From Ooceraea biroi (lineage: Eukaryota > Arthropoda > Insecta > Hymenoptera > Formicidae), in contig NC_039517.1 in assembly GCF_003672135.1 (NCBI RefSeq), forward strand, positions 11,432,601 through 11,496,600: a DNA stretch of 64,000 nucleotides, given 5' to 3'. Below are positions 11,495 through 20,880 of the stretch, in pieces. Positions within the stretch are counted from its first letter, which is position 1. Every line of letters begins with the position of its first letter. A program made the translations under genes and the position numbers. Below the pieces are notes generated by a model that saw only the letters and a list, made by a program, of their open reading frames with translations, made no database searches and was not told the origin of the DNA.

Positions 11495-11932
11495 CTAGTT
11501 ATCGCCGGGTGCAAGAGCTAGAGTGCTTATTTCGTCGCCCTGTACCCACACCACGGTCGGGTCGGGGAAATCAAGAATACTATCACCGGCTGCCTGTAAC
11601 AAACTGAGCAGTGCCGAATATTCGAGCGCACAGGTATCGCAGCTTAGCATCGGAGAGTAAGACGCAAGGTTACTTCTGCAATCGTGGCACGTAGGAATGT
11701 ATCGTGTGAATCCTACCACTAAATCGTGCTTCTGTATTAGCTCACAACTCAATTTCTCTAAAGTGGAAATGGCGTTGGTATAGCAGTTCCGACAGAACAA
11801 GTTTCTAGACTCTGGATGGAAGTAGGCCGAATACTTCATACACGAAGTTGCGGTGGTCCGCAATTGATGATCCAGTATGGGAGGAGGAGGTCGGGAGAGG
11901 CTAAATCTACGTGTTATGAAGCGGCACATCAC
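11495..11932 (-). CDS. Seven-cysteine small protein, copy 1
   Basis: 145 residues, intact frame, family not recognised. Cysteines fall at 31, 47, 50, 82, 85, 98 and 101: C-x15-C-x2-C-x31-C-x2-C-x3-L-x8-C-x2-C. The spacing is identical to the protein at 18177-18434, and the N-terminus MMCRFITR resembles its MALCVITR. Three CxxC knuckles suggest zinc binding, of zinc-ribbon or treble-clef type; this is inference from spacing only. There is no signal peptide or membrane segment. It follows the basic ORF by 328 bases and ends 140 bases before the element terminus. It may be translated from the same transcript by splicing. The function is unknown. Confidence 0.65.
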   Translation of the reverse strand: MMCRFITRRFSLSRPPPPILDHQLRTTATSCMKYSAYFHPESRNLFCRNCYTNAISTLEKLSCELIQKHDLVVGFTRYIPTCHDCRSNLASYSPMLSCDTCALEYSALLSLLQAAGDSILDFPDPTVVWVQGDEISTLALAPGDN

Positions 11933-12260
11933 ACGTTATTGCGCCCGCTTCCGGGATAAGTAAGTTCTGTTAAGCTGACCGGGGCAGGAAGGGCGGTGCA
12001 TGCCCCAAGAAGCGATGTTCGCTCTTCGATTTGTCGTAGGGTATAGGGGGAGAGGGGTAAGGTAAAAGAAATATGCATACAGTTGGTTAGCTTACGCTAC
12101 TTCGGTAAATTTATTAAACAAACTCCATTTCCTCGGGGAATTCGGTCGTAGTAGTTGCATTTGTTACTGGGTCTGTGGAGGTTACCCGAATTAACCGTTT
12201 TATAGTAATCACCTGGGGCTGAATAGTATCGTTCTCGGGGGGACGATGAATGGTTTCAAG

Positions 12261-12967
12261 CTACTCGGTCGTGTCGGAATCGTAAGTCAAATCAATGACT
12301 TCGATTGGAGGTGAAGGGGTAGGCGCTCGGCGGGTGATCTCAATCGACCGGATGATCGGTCGGGGGGGAGCGTTTGCCCGCTGTGGTCGCTCCGCTTCTT
12401 GTCGCTGGATTTCCAGAGCAGGGTAAAGGGGTGTGATGGGTTCGTACCACTCTGATCCTATCGGGGAAGGCGTTCGTTCGCCCGGGGATGGTGTACGAGT
12501 CTCTGCTGCCAACGGCTCGTCTCGAAGGAGTGTAGTAGGTTGACTGGGCGAAGTTTCGCTCAGCGAGGGTGTATCGATTGATGACTCGGTTAATCCAAGC
12601 AGAAATCTCTCGAATGCCTCGCGACGTTTTTGCAAGAGAGTTTCGATCCTTGCCCTCTTCTTCTTCCCGGTGCGATGTCGACGGGGGGGTCTCGGTGTCT
12701 GGAAACCAGGTCGTAGTGAGCGAGAGTCCGCTCGAGAAATGAGCGTTATTCGCCCGAGAAGAGGTTATGTTTCCCGACGAACACGTGGCTCGAATAATAC
12801 ACGTTGAGGTTAGACGTTGAGGTTATATCTCATGACAACACGTGGCTCGAATAATAAGTAAGGTGGCACGACCAAAGTGAATAATTAATGGTTTAAATTA
12901 CGTAAGCAACAATATAGCAGTGGGCTTAAATGTAAATATAAGTTGTACTCACCGTTGCTGGCCACAT
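12261..12967 (-). CDS. Basic/SP-rich protein with SUMO-interaction-like tail, copy 1
   Basis: Inferred two-exon gene. Exon 1 is 12967-12953 (ATG TGG CCA GCA ACG), followed by a consensus donor GGTGAGT. The intron is 12952-12699 and ends TTTCCAG. Exon 2 is 12698-12261. The splice keeps frame and gives 150 residues, close to the 146-residue protein at 18709-19149, and produces a matching basic start (RRHRTGKKKRAR against RRGGKKHRAR). The middle is rich in TPSP-type sites. The C-terminus contains IEVIDLTYDSD, which matches the canonical SUMO-interacting motif VIDLT followed by acidic residues. A nuclear role is plausible. Without splicing the longest frame starts at 12635. Confidence 0.6.
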
Positions 12968-13074
12968 GGTCTTGGAGGTTAAAACTCTAGCGTAGCGTGC
13001 GTCTGCTGGATCTGGAGGTTAGTTTAGCTGCCTTGTGGTCGTCCTTCTCGTGGTAGATCGCTCGACGACGGCTG

Positions 13075-13440
13075 CTGCACAAGAGAGCGATCGCGGCGGA
13101 TGGTCCGAGTATATAGTCGGAGATTTGTGTTGTCTAGTTCCGTCGGGTGGCGTACCGAGTTGTATAACTAGGAACTAGGGCTGGTGACGTTAGTTACAAC
13201 TAGCGTCGTCTGATGGGTCTAGTTCCGAACTAGGATTTGAGTAACTTGTCCAAACCTTACTCTAGGAACTTGCCCAATTCCCAAGTTTTGTCCAATAGTG
13301 TTAGTGATATGTAACAGCTTCTGATTGGTCTATTTTCGAACTAGTGCAAATACTTGGCCAATGGCGTTGGGATTTGTTCAAGTGTTTTTCCTTATGATCT
13401 AGCGCTCGCAATTATTACTATATATAGTCTAACGCTGGAG
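13075..13440 (-). promoter_or_regulatory. Promoter-like region of TG...CA element copy 1
   Basis: On the minus strand there are CCAAT-type boxes (GACCAAT near 13330, CCATTGGCC near 13360, CTATTGG near 13290), repeated CTAGTTC/GAACTAG words between 13140 and 13345, and a TATATACTCGG TATA-like box at about 13109-13117, roughly 145 bases upstream of the first ATG at 12967. A second TATATATAG lies at 13415-13425. The position near the 5' end is what an LTR or element promoter would show. No transcript data. Confidence 0.4.
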
Positions 13441-13493
13441 ATTGTTATTGTAAAAAGGAAATTTTTAATTCTGCGGTAGCGGTGGACGTGACA

Positions 13494-13856
13494 AATATAA
13501 ATCGACTTGGATTTAAGGTTGTATATAATTTGCGTAATAAGCTTGATTGTTTAATTAAAAGAGGAAAAGATATTCTACTACATGAACAAAAGATTTGTGT
13601 TGTCTATACAATAGATTGTAAAAGTTGTGATTCGTGCTATATTGGTCAGACGAAAAGACATTTGATAACTAGGATCAAGGAGCATATTTTTGACATTAAA
13701 AAACAGTCTGATAATCTTTCAATTGTAAGTAAACACAGGATAGATGAAAATCATGATATGGATTGGAGGAATGTGAGGGTGTTGCATCAAGAAAAATATT
13801 GTAAAAACGGGAAATTGCAGAGATGTGTTACATCAAAATTCATGACAACACATTGA
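13494..13856 (+). pseudogene. PLE GIY-YIG endonuclease, plus-strand copy
   Basis: Resumes the frame broken at 11354. GIY-YIG nuclease with VVYTIDCKSCDSCYIGQTKR, a downstream catalytic Arg in the TRIKEH segment and a conserved SKHRIDENHDMDW block, ending KFMTTH. It runs to its natural stop. The 3' UTR (13857-14241) contains the motif ACGAGTCGAAACGTTGTGC, a recurrent feature at the ends of these elements, also seen in the PLE at 32314. The catalytic domain looks intact but the element lacks an RT core. Confidence 0.85.
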
Positions 13857-14256
13857 ATTTACAGAATGACACGGAGAACTTGCCGTGTATGTACGACACT
13901 GTCCTTAGATATAGGTAACAGATCTTATACTGTTGTTAGTGTTTTGATGTGCCACATGGTATTTGTCTCTTGGACGAACAGCTTCTTGGTACGGATTGTG
14001 CGTCGATGTCATGAGTACCGTTTGCGTTTTTAATTTGATAAGATGTCATTTCTTACTAGTAAGTTATGGATTGTGAACAGGTTAATTTTATTTTGTTTTT
14101 ATACAAATTGTAATTGTTTCTTGTTTTAGAAAATGACCTCTTATTGTTGCACTTGATAAGGACTTGAATTACGAGTCGAAACGTTGTGCGATTTATGTAA
14201 TCTTGCCAGTTATGGTCGTAAATAAAGAAGATTTCATTAAGTTTCCTTAATAATAT

Positions 14257-14640
14257 TTCAATCAGTAATAATATTTCCGTCAATCCTTCTCTTTCTCCTC
14301 CATTACCTTTCCAAGCTCTATTTTCCATCTTTCTCTAATGTCGTTCTTCCTTTGCTGTATCTCTTCCCTTTATGTTTTTTCCGTTGCTCGCCTAATCGCG
14401 CTTCCTTCTATGATCTGTGTATTCCGTGTTTAATTCCCTTCCAATCCTCTTTCCTCTCCTTTCTATATGGGCTCTTTGTCTAACCTCAGCCTTAATATAA
14501 CACCTCTGCACCCTTCTTAACGTCCTTAACACCTCTCTTCACTTTCTATCACTTCCACTCTCTCCTCTTTCACTTTCGATCACTTTTTCGTATTCACAAC
14601 CTATTTTATTCTCCACTCTCTAAACATGTATCACTAGTCC
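14257..14640 (-). pseudogene. LINE-1 copy, 5' part beyond the PLE insertion
   Basis: Pyrimidine-rich on the plus strand; the minus strand is rich in Arg, Lys and Glu codons like the region 9550-10093, so this is the continuation of the same LINE upstream of the Penelope insertion. No complete domain is visible. 14641-14760 is AT-rich spacer. Confidence 0.45.
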
Positions 14641-15251
14641 TACCGGAAGCGGACGTTCCATAGTGATGTATATATTTCTGCATATTTCAACACAGTTTAT
14701 TATCTTAATTTTAAAATTTTTAAAATTTCACACATTATACAGTCACACATTAGGAACTTCGGTAAATATTCCGATGAGGGGAGCCTGCCCCGATGACCTT
14801 GACCTTTACATATATTGTCAAGGTTGCCCACCTAAGTGACCTTCAAGAGGTTTTAGCCGTCGCTCGTTGTTTGTTAAAAAGTTATTAACAAAAGAAGTTT
14901 AATGATTTTGCACGAATTTTCAGCTGTCTACGCGAACCAAGAACATAATATTGACATATATTACAAAGGTCACCTTCCCGAATAACCCGCACTAAGTTTT
15001 AATCGTCGATTGTTGTTTATGAAAAAGTTAGTAGCAAAAGAAATTTTGCAAATATAGTAGTTATCTTGAATATTGAAAGATATAAACGACGAATATGTAT
15101 ATGAACGAAGGAAAGTCATTTAAAGCAGTGAATCGTTAATATATAGAACAGTTTCTTTTAATATAAGTACAAAGTATTTTTCACTTTAACCAAAAGCATA
15201 AACAGTTAAATACAAAGTATTCTCTGCTTTAACCTAACCTAGCCTAACCTG

Positions 15252-15510
15252 GTTAGGTTATAATTTCCGAAACTGGAGCCTCGGACACATACGCTCGTTT
15301 TCAGCCTGCTTCGCGGGAGGGCGGGGGGCGAAGCCTCGCCTCCCCCCGCCGGGATCCGTGCCGTGTACCAGGTGATCAAAATCTGTACGGTAAAATCTGT
15401 TACACTGGTTCTGGCGGGGGGGGGGGGGCGTAGCCCCTGCGAAGCCCTCCCGCGAAGCAGGCTGAAACCGAGCGTATGTGTCCGGGACTCCAGTTTCGGA
15501 AAATATAACC
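15252..15510. repeat. GC-rich palindromic MITE, copy 1
   Basis: About 260 bases, much more GC-rich than its surroundings, with arms TTTCCGAAACTGGAG and CTCCAGTTTCGGAAA and an inner GCCTGCTTCGCGGGAGGGC palindrome. The centre includes a run of about 13 G at 15416-15428. The left edge abuts GGTTAGGTTA. Open frames across it are artefacts of the palindrome. A second copy is at 51463-51730. Confidence 0.75.
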
Positions 15511-15639
15511 TTTTGCTTGTCGTGGACGGCTGAAAATTCGTGCAAAATCATTAAACTTCTTTTGTTAATAACTTTTTAGTAAACAACGAGCGACGGCTAA
15601 AACCTCTTGAAGGTCACTCAGGAGGGTGACCTCTATAAC

Positions 15640-15667
15640 ATATGTCAAGGTCAAGGTCAAGGTCATC
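15640..15667 (+). promoter_or_regulatory. Triple TCAAGGTCA nuclear-receptor-like sites
   Basis: Three overlapping TCAAGGTCA words at 6-base spacing, each a perfect match to the monomer site of FTZ-F1/NR5A-type orphan receptors. They sit in the arm of the foldback element, so they travel with it. Binding is not shown. Confidence 0.3.
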
Positions 15668-15879
15668 GGGGCAGGCTCCCCTCATCGGAATATTTACCTT
15701 TTTCAGAAATCATTGTACTCAAAATATGTTAACACGTTATCAACTGTTCTCCGATAAAATCGTCCATGCGTTATTTACTGATTCATTTAAGTCCGACTAT
15801 GTCGCTGTTATCGATTTGATAATCTATCATGTCTGTCGTGGAAAAATAAAAAATGGAAAGTGTATCAAGAGGCACGGTA

Positions 15880-16150
15880 GTGTCAAGTGTACGCGCAGCG
15901 CGAGAAGACACAGTGCCTCTTTTACGCAAGATGACGTTTCGAGAAACACCTCGATTATCTCAATAACGGCTGATCCGATCAACTTCTAACTAAGTAGGAT
16001 CAATGGATAGCTTGGGTGCAGTTTGCATAAGAAAAGTGTTTTCATTTTTCTTCTACGTGTCTACAAGCGGAGATATTGCGTTGCAAAGTTCGAAATGTGA
16101 CGATTTTACGATTAAAATACTCCGTTTTCTCCATCATCATCGTCAAGTGA
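15880..16150. repeat. Dispersed repeat, inverted partner at 20585-20880
   Basis: Shares with 20585-20880, in opposite orientation, the words GCGCAGCGCGAG, CAATGGATAGCTTGG, TTTTCTTCTACGTG and a CGGAGATATTGCG block. Diverged, non-coding in appearance. 16151-17019 holds AT-rich DNA without recognisable features. Confidence 0.6.
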
Positions 16151-17019
16151 GGGCAAGGGGGCTCGCGGAAAGAGGTGTGAAAAAATGTGAAGTTCGCTAG
16201 TTTCGACACTAGATGGCTCGGGGTAACACGTAAATGTAGAGTCGATAATGCTAACTTCATTATCGATCAAAATCTCACTATAATGAAGTATATCTTTTTA
16301 TTAAGTACTTTCCGAGTTATGGAACTCGAACGGCCATAGCCGGATAAGCATACTAAAAGTGCCCCCGGCGAGTTTTGCAAGGACACTTGGACTGTTATTT
16401 TGTCACAATAAAAAAAATTTTCTCAAAACTTCAGTCCTTTAATTGTTGTATTATTTCTCAAGTTATTGAAAAAATGCGATTTTCAATTTTTATATTTTTC
16501 TCCATCGATACTATAGATGTACTTCTGTCGATTTTTTGTGAAGATTTATTAATATAACACATAAAAAAAATTTTTTCAATAAAATCGATTTAAAAAAAAC
16601 TAATACAATTAAAAATAGCTTTTTCAAAATGTTCTCTTCGAGATACAATCACTAAACTTTCACAGAATACTCTTCTCTTTTATCAAATTGTTCTCAAATT
16701 TTTTCAATTTTTTCAATTTTTTCAAGTTGGTGTAACATCATGAAAAAAATAAAAATCATCTATATCTGCCATTATATATTACTTAGCTTATGTGAGAGTT
16801 AGCAAGAATAATAAGACCAGCTGAAATTTTAAGCTGTCTTTTTACTGTACAGAGTAGCACCATAGTAATTAATGAAGACAGTGATGAAGACTGATAAAAA
16901 ATTAATTTCGATCACATTCGATAAAAAATTAAATTCGATCACATTTGATAAAAATTATGATTTTTGGATGAATTCTTTCTATAATCTTGTTATATAATTA
17001 TAACTATCAAGGAAAGATG

Positions 17020-17375
17020 TATTATTAAATCGATCATAACTGGCAATAATTCGACAAGATGGTCAGTCTTAATCCGCAAATCGTTAGACTGAATGGTACG
17101 TCTTAATTAATACTAAGGAGTATCATTTTCATTAAAATCCGAGTTTTTGCACGCCAACATTCGTCAGTCTTAAAACGCAGAATTTTTGCTGAAAATTCTA
17201 CCTTTCAGCACAAATTCTGCGTTTTAAGACTGACGAATCCTGTTGGCGCGCAGAAACTCGAATTTGAATGAAAATGATACTCCTTAGTATTAATTAAGAC
17301 GTACAGTCTAACGATTTGCGGATTAAGACTGACCAATTTGTCGAATTATTGTCAGTTATGATCGATTTAATAATA
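17020..17375. repeat. Near-perfect 356-base palindrome (foldback MITE)
   Basis: Arms 17020-17190 and 17205-17375 are almost exact complements from TATTATTAAATCGATCATAA at the left edge to the matching right edge, with a loop of about 15 bases around 17197. A few mismatches are visible by eye. Typical of hairpin-forming MITEs; no ORF. Confidence 0.85.
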
Positions 17376-17388
17376 GTAAAAGTACATA

Positions 17389-17660
17389 TACAGGGTGTTT
17401 CACACAAGGGTAAAAACCTTTCGCCCACAGGTAGATAATGTCAGATCGAATTAAAAAGTCCTATACCATTTTGCGATCTGCGCAATAGTTAACGAGTTAT
17501 TAAGTATTAAAAATCGCCGTATTAGTCCGGCCTACCGGCGAGTCAGTGCGCGCGAGCCAGAGCGGGGCGGGGTAGGCGGGAATAATAGGATGAGCCGCTC
17601 GCTCGAGTCGCGCGGCGCGACGCGATAGCGGGTATCGGATTACAGCGGCAAGCGAGACGA
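17389..17660. repeat. Half copy of the 3675-4129 MITE family
   Basis: Starts TACAGGGTGTTTCACAC and contains AAAAAGTCCTATACCATTTTG and ATTAGTCCGGCCTACCGGCG, close to the arm at 3735-3830. Only one arm is evident. 17661-17946 is AT-rich spacer. Confidence 0.6.
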
Positions 17661-18176
17661 CGCGTGGAAAATAATTGTTACATATTTCTTTTTGTGCTGT
17701 ACACGCAAGTTTTATTTATTAATATTAACAATGTTAATTAATATGGTTATTAATTAATATTAGTTAATATTAGAAATAAAATGAACACATTTAGAGTTTT
17801 GCAGACTAAAAAAGTGATTATAAATATCTCTTTTCATTACTTAGTCAATACACATAGTCAATACATAATTTAAAAATAATTTATGTAAAGTACAGATTAT
17901 AGGTAGGACAACATGTTTTAATGCGACCCGGGCAAGCCAAGTCCTTTGTTACGTCCCGGCTAATCGCGGCTGCGAATTTTGGAATGCAGGACTCGGACGT
18001 GTAGCACGGGACTAAATCACTGTTTCGGGTTACCGAATCCGAGGATTCTACCCGGGGATACTCGTGATCAGAGTGATTTCTCCAGGAGTGCAGTTCCCGC
18101 GGAAGGGTGGCAGGGTCGCTCTTTGTGCAAAATTTCGGTTCAATAAAGGGGTGGCCGATGGCAAATTTATTTGAAT

Positions 18177-18434
18177 TTACTTGCCCCTAATTAAACCGAT
18201 GATTTCGTTATAACAACGCGTGCATCTATGGGCCGGTCGGTAGGTCGTTAATGATGCGGAACAATAGATACAGATTACATCAATCACACGGGGCCCGATG
18301 TTCAATTTATGAGTCTCCGTTTTCGCGTACGCGTTATGATAGATGGGTCCGATTCGTGAGGATTTGCATTGTTCGCATAACGCGGCTTGTGTTTCGACGT
18401 CTTTGTATCCGCGCGTGATCACGCAAAGTGCCAT
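18177..18434 (-). CDS. Seven-cysteine small protein, copy 2
   Basis: 85 residues, intact. Cysteines at 4, 20, 23, 55, 58, 71 and 74, spacing C-x15-C-x2-C-x31-C-x2-C-x3-L-x8-C-x2-C, exactly as in the copy at 11495-11932 although little else is identical. That pattern indicates selection on a metal-binding fold rather than recent duplication. Starts MALCVITR; ends 11 residues after the last Cys. It lies 274 bases after the stop of the basic ORF in the same element. Function unknown; compact zinc-ribbon-like protein by inference. Confidence 0.65.
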   Translation of the reverse strand: MALCVITRGYKDVETQAALCEQCKSSRIGPIYHNAYAKTETHKLNIGPRVIDVICIYCSASLTTYRPAHRCTRCYNEIIGLIRGK

Positions 18435-18708
18435 CGGGTTGTATGAAAATGAATCAACCTCATTAGCTCATTAATGGACGACTGCAATACTGTTCTGACC
18501 TTTACTTTGAATGAGTTAATTACTTTCATTAACTTATCATTAGAAAGCTGTAGTAATATTCTGAATTTTAATTTGACTGAGTCGATAACTTCATTAATTT
18601 ATCATTAGAGAGCTGTGGAAATATTCTGCATTTTACTTTGAGTGAGTCAATAACTTCATTAATTTATCATTAGGCCGGTGTAAGTTGAGAGGTAATAGTA
18701 TGATAATT

Positions 18709-19149
18709 TCACTTACCCAGGGGTTCTTGGTTACTCTCGATCCAGCGCTGTACCTTGATCTCTTGTGCCAGCCTATCGTAATGAGTTCGGCGAGGGTCCC
18801 CCTCGGGAATATCTTGGCACAGAGGGTACCGCAGGTTGCATGAAATGGGGACCAGTCTCGTTGCCCACGTGGCTTCGTTGCTTCCGTTCGTGATTAGAAT
18901 CACTCGATGTGATACGACAGAGTTGCTGGTCACTCTCGGTTTCGTGAGTCGCGTTGTGATCGAATTATTGTTCTTTCTGTTAGTGTCACGGTCGCGTGGT
19001 CGGAAAAGTGCCTCGTATTCTGGGTCAATGTAGTGAGGCTCGATGCCGTAATACTGCGAGACGACGGTGTTCACTGATTCTAAGTTAGAAAATATACGAG
19101 CTAAACGTCTTGCACGGTGTTTCTTTCCTCCTCGTCTCGTTTTCGGCAT
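18709..19149 (-). CDS. Basic small protein, copy 2
   Basis: 146 residues, intact. The N-terminus is strongly basic (RRGGKKHRARRLARIF), matching in position and character the spliced N-terminus of the 150-residue protein at 12261-12967. The rest is polar and unrecognised, and it lacks the VIDLT tail of copy 1. The start is chosen because the basic segment follows directly and no intron is needed. The upstream minus-strand neighbour is the element 5' region; the downstream neighbour is the seven-cysteine ORF. Possibly a nucleic-acid-binding or nuclear-targeted protein; this is inference from charge. Confidence 0.55.
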   Translation of the reverse strand: MPKTRRGGKKHRARRLARIFSNLESVNTVVSQYYGIEPHYIDPEYEALFRPRDRDTNRKNNNSITTRLTKPRVTSNSVVSHRVILITNGSNEATWATRLVPISCNLRYPLCQDIPEGDPRRTHYDRLAQEIKVQRWIESNQEPLGK

Positions 19150-19346
19150 TAGAACTTCGTCATTTATGCAAAAGTTAATGTTAAAACGTGCGCGCCTCAG
19201 TTAGAGTGTACCTTGTGGTGAGAGTGGTGCGGAAAGGGGTTCGTTACCGAGTGACCGCCCCTTGCGTTGTCCGCACTGTAAGACTGTCAGCTCAGCGGAA
19301 TGGAGACCAACGTGCGTTGTCCGCACTGTAGGCTCGTTAATTGGTT

Positions 19347-19347
<1 letters not shown>

Positions 19348-19383
<36 letters not shown>
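19348..19383. repeat. (CA)n microsatellite
   Basis: About 18 CA units in the 5' region of TG...CA element copy 2. Confidence 0.95.
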
Positions 19384-19385
<2 letters not shown>

Positions 19386-20221
19386 GACCGAAACTGAGGT
19401 AAGCTGCGTAAAAATTTATAGTCGCTGAATTATGATCAAATCGGCTTGGTGGTCAAAAATAAAAATAAATCGTAAATTCAAGCACACAAAATACATATAT
19501 TCTAATAAAATGAATTGGTGGAAATACAATTGTTCTTACAAAATTTAAGTTAACTACTACGGTTATTAATGCTAACGTTTAAATCTAAGATAACTCTGAA
19601 ATATGAGGATTGAAAAATATTCTAAGTCGAAATACGAAGGAATGGAAAAGTTCTAAGTTCGAATTAGAGATTGAAATAGAAAAAGGCTAACCGTGGCCCT
19701 TGAGTGTCGAGTGAACCTCTTGATTCGGAGTCGCGAGTTGAACTGAACTTTTCCGGTCCTGCAATGAGGTCCTTTGTTTTCGGCGGCTCGGTGCTGCGGC
19801 GGTTCGGTAGTGGGGGTCCCCTCTCTCGTGAGAGTGGGTTGGAGAGTGGGACGTCCCTCGCGGAAGTAGGAGTACCGACAAAATGGCGGTTCCGAGGTGC
19901 GTCTTGTGCGCGTCGTTCGGACCGTTGACAGAAAAGAGAAAGTTCGATTTTTATCGGGACGTGACAATGTGAGGATAGACTATTGATATTTTGCTCGAAG
20001 ATCAGACAAGATGTCTTAGTCGGTGACAGTATGTGTTGGATGTCAGTAGCTACGTGCTTTTAAGATTCTTCTTTTATGAGTTGATGTAATCGTTTCCAGG
20101 CAGTAAGTTTCTTTTTCTTAATTTTGTTCTTCGTTGTTGTATTTAAAAAGATAGTTTAAATAAACCGTATACATTTCCATTATTTTAATTTTAGAAAATG
20201 GCCAGTTTGGTTGAGAATAAA

Positions 20222-20512
20222 CACGTTTTTTCAAAATACTTGGCGCTGCTAAACGTCGAATCATAAATTGTTGTTAGTATTTAAATAATCTAAAGATTAC
20301 AATAATTTCCTTAGACTCTAAATTACATAACACCTCGCTGAAATACATATATGTAAAAAATGCAGTTAAACTTATTCTATGTTTAATTCTAATGTCACAC
20401 ACATACACACAACAACACACACACATGCACGCATTCACAAGAGAGAAAGAAAGAGAATCAGGCAATTAACATATTGATTCGGTTTAGCAACGCCAAGTAT
20501 TTTGAAAAAACA
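20222..20512. repeat. MITE with CAAAATACTTGGCGCTGC ends
   Basis: Ends pair in inverted orientation (TTTTTTCAAAATACTTGGCG at left, its complement at right). The centre has CA-rich and AGAGAAAG microsatellite. A related pair of ends is at about 60385 and 60740. 19967-20221 shows no feature. Confidence 0.7.
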
Positions 20513-20584
20513 CTTATTTGTATTAATAAATATATTTATATGTATTAAAATATTTATTCGTATAAAAAGTTGAAAAGATCGAAC

Positions 20585-20880
20585 TGTACAACCGACGTTG
20601 ATGATGATGACGTTTCTTAATCGAAAATTTGCCAAATTTACACTTTGCGTCGCAATATCTCCGCTCGTAGGGCACGTAGAAGAAAAATAAAAACACTTTT
20701 GTTGCATAATTCGACCCCAAGCTATCCATTGAGCCTACTCTGAACTTGATCCATTCAGCGGTTATTAAGATCCGATAAACTAATTGTAAGTATTGTCTCT
20801 GAAATCGTCGCTTCGCGTAAAGATACACGGTCGGTCTCGCTGCGCGTAAACTTGGCGCGAGACACTACCGTGTCTCTTAA
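20585..20880. repeat. Dispersed repeat, inverted partner of 15880-16150
   Basis: Contains CAAGCTATCCATTG, CACGTAGAAGAAAAATAAAA and CTCGCTGCGCGTAAAC, complements of words in 15880-16150. No gene. Confidence 0.6.

Larger units (their letters stand above)
11355..13493 (-). mobile_element. TG...CA element, copy 1 (small cysteine-protein element)
   Basis: A 2139-base insertion splitting the Penelope-like ORF. Ends read TGTTACGTCCCGGC at 11355 and GGTGGACGTGACA at 13493, a short inverted TGTnACGTCC terminus, flanked by AATA on both sides (11351-11354 and 13494-13497). On the minus strand it holds, in order, a promoter-like region, an intron-containing basic ORF (12967-12261) and a seven-cysteine ORF (11932-11495). 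Copy 2 at 17947-19966 has the same ends and order. TG...CA ends and a 4-base duplication fit a solo LTR, but two conserved ORFs inside an LTR would be unusual. Alternatively it is a compact element of unknown class mobilised in trans. Confidence 0.75.
10109..14241 (+). mobile_element. Penelope-like element inserted in the LINE
   Basis: Retroelement flanked by a perfect 15-base duplication, TTTCCTTAATAATAT (10094-10108 and 14242-14256). It has a left, inverted copy of the GIY-YIG endonuclease and 3' UTR (about 10134-10917), then a plus-strand RT C-terminus, GIY-YIG endonuclease and 3' UTR (10916-11354 and 13494-14241). The two endonuclease/UTR arms appear identical over long stretches. Inverted partial copies at the 5' side are known for Penelope-like elements. 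It is 5' truncated: the catalytic RT core is absent. It is split by the 2.1-kb element at 11355-13493. Confidence 0.85.
14761..15698. repeat. Foldback element, TGACCTTGACC family, copy 1
   Basis: Inverted arms 14761-14932 and 15526-15698: GGTAAATATTCCGATGAGGG at the left is the complement of the right end. The arms contain TGACCTTGACC and GTGACCTTCAAGAGGTTTTA words. A GC-rich palindrome is nested in the centre. Related pieces are at 51058-51465, 52461-52489 with 54896-55090, and 57950-58075. No coding potential. Confidence 0.75.
17947..19966 (-). mobile_element. TG...CA element, copy 2
   Basis: 2020 bases with the same termini as copy 1 (TGTTACGTCCCGGC at 17947, CGGGACGTGACA at 19966). It shares internal blocks near the left end, such as CCGAATCCGAGGATTCTACC, CCCGGGGATAC and GATCAGAGTGATTTC. 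The same minus-strand order follows: about 820 bases of 5' region, basic ORF, seven-cysteine ORF, about 230 bases, end. No target duplication is evident (flanks CCTT and ATGT). The 5' part contains a (CA)n run and a duplicated GCGTTGTCCGCACTGTA word (about 19264 and 19314). Confidence 0.7.

Noticed and set aside
15258..15551. 97-codon minus-strand frame in GC-rich DNA
   Set aside because: It runs through a palindromic MITE and its low-complexity G run; no family resemblance.
17917..17946. Primer-binding site next to TG...CA element copy 2
   Set aside because: The minus-strand flank TTGGCTTGCCCGGGTCGC is weakly reminiscent of a tRNA 3' end complement, but starts several bases in and I could not match it to a tRNA.
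19653..19967. 104-codon minus-strand frame at the 5' end of TG...CA element copy 2
   Set aside because: Overlaps the presumed promoter/terminus, has no counterpart in copy 1 and no recognisable domain.
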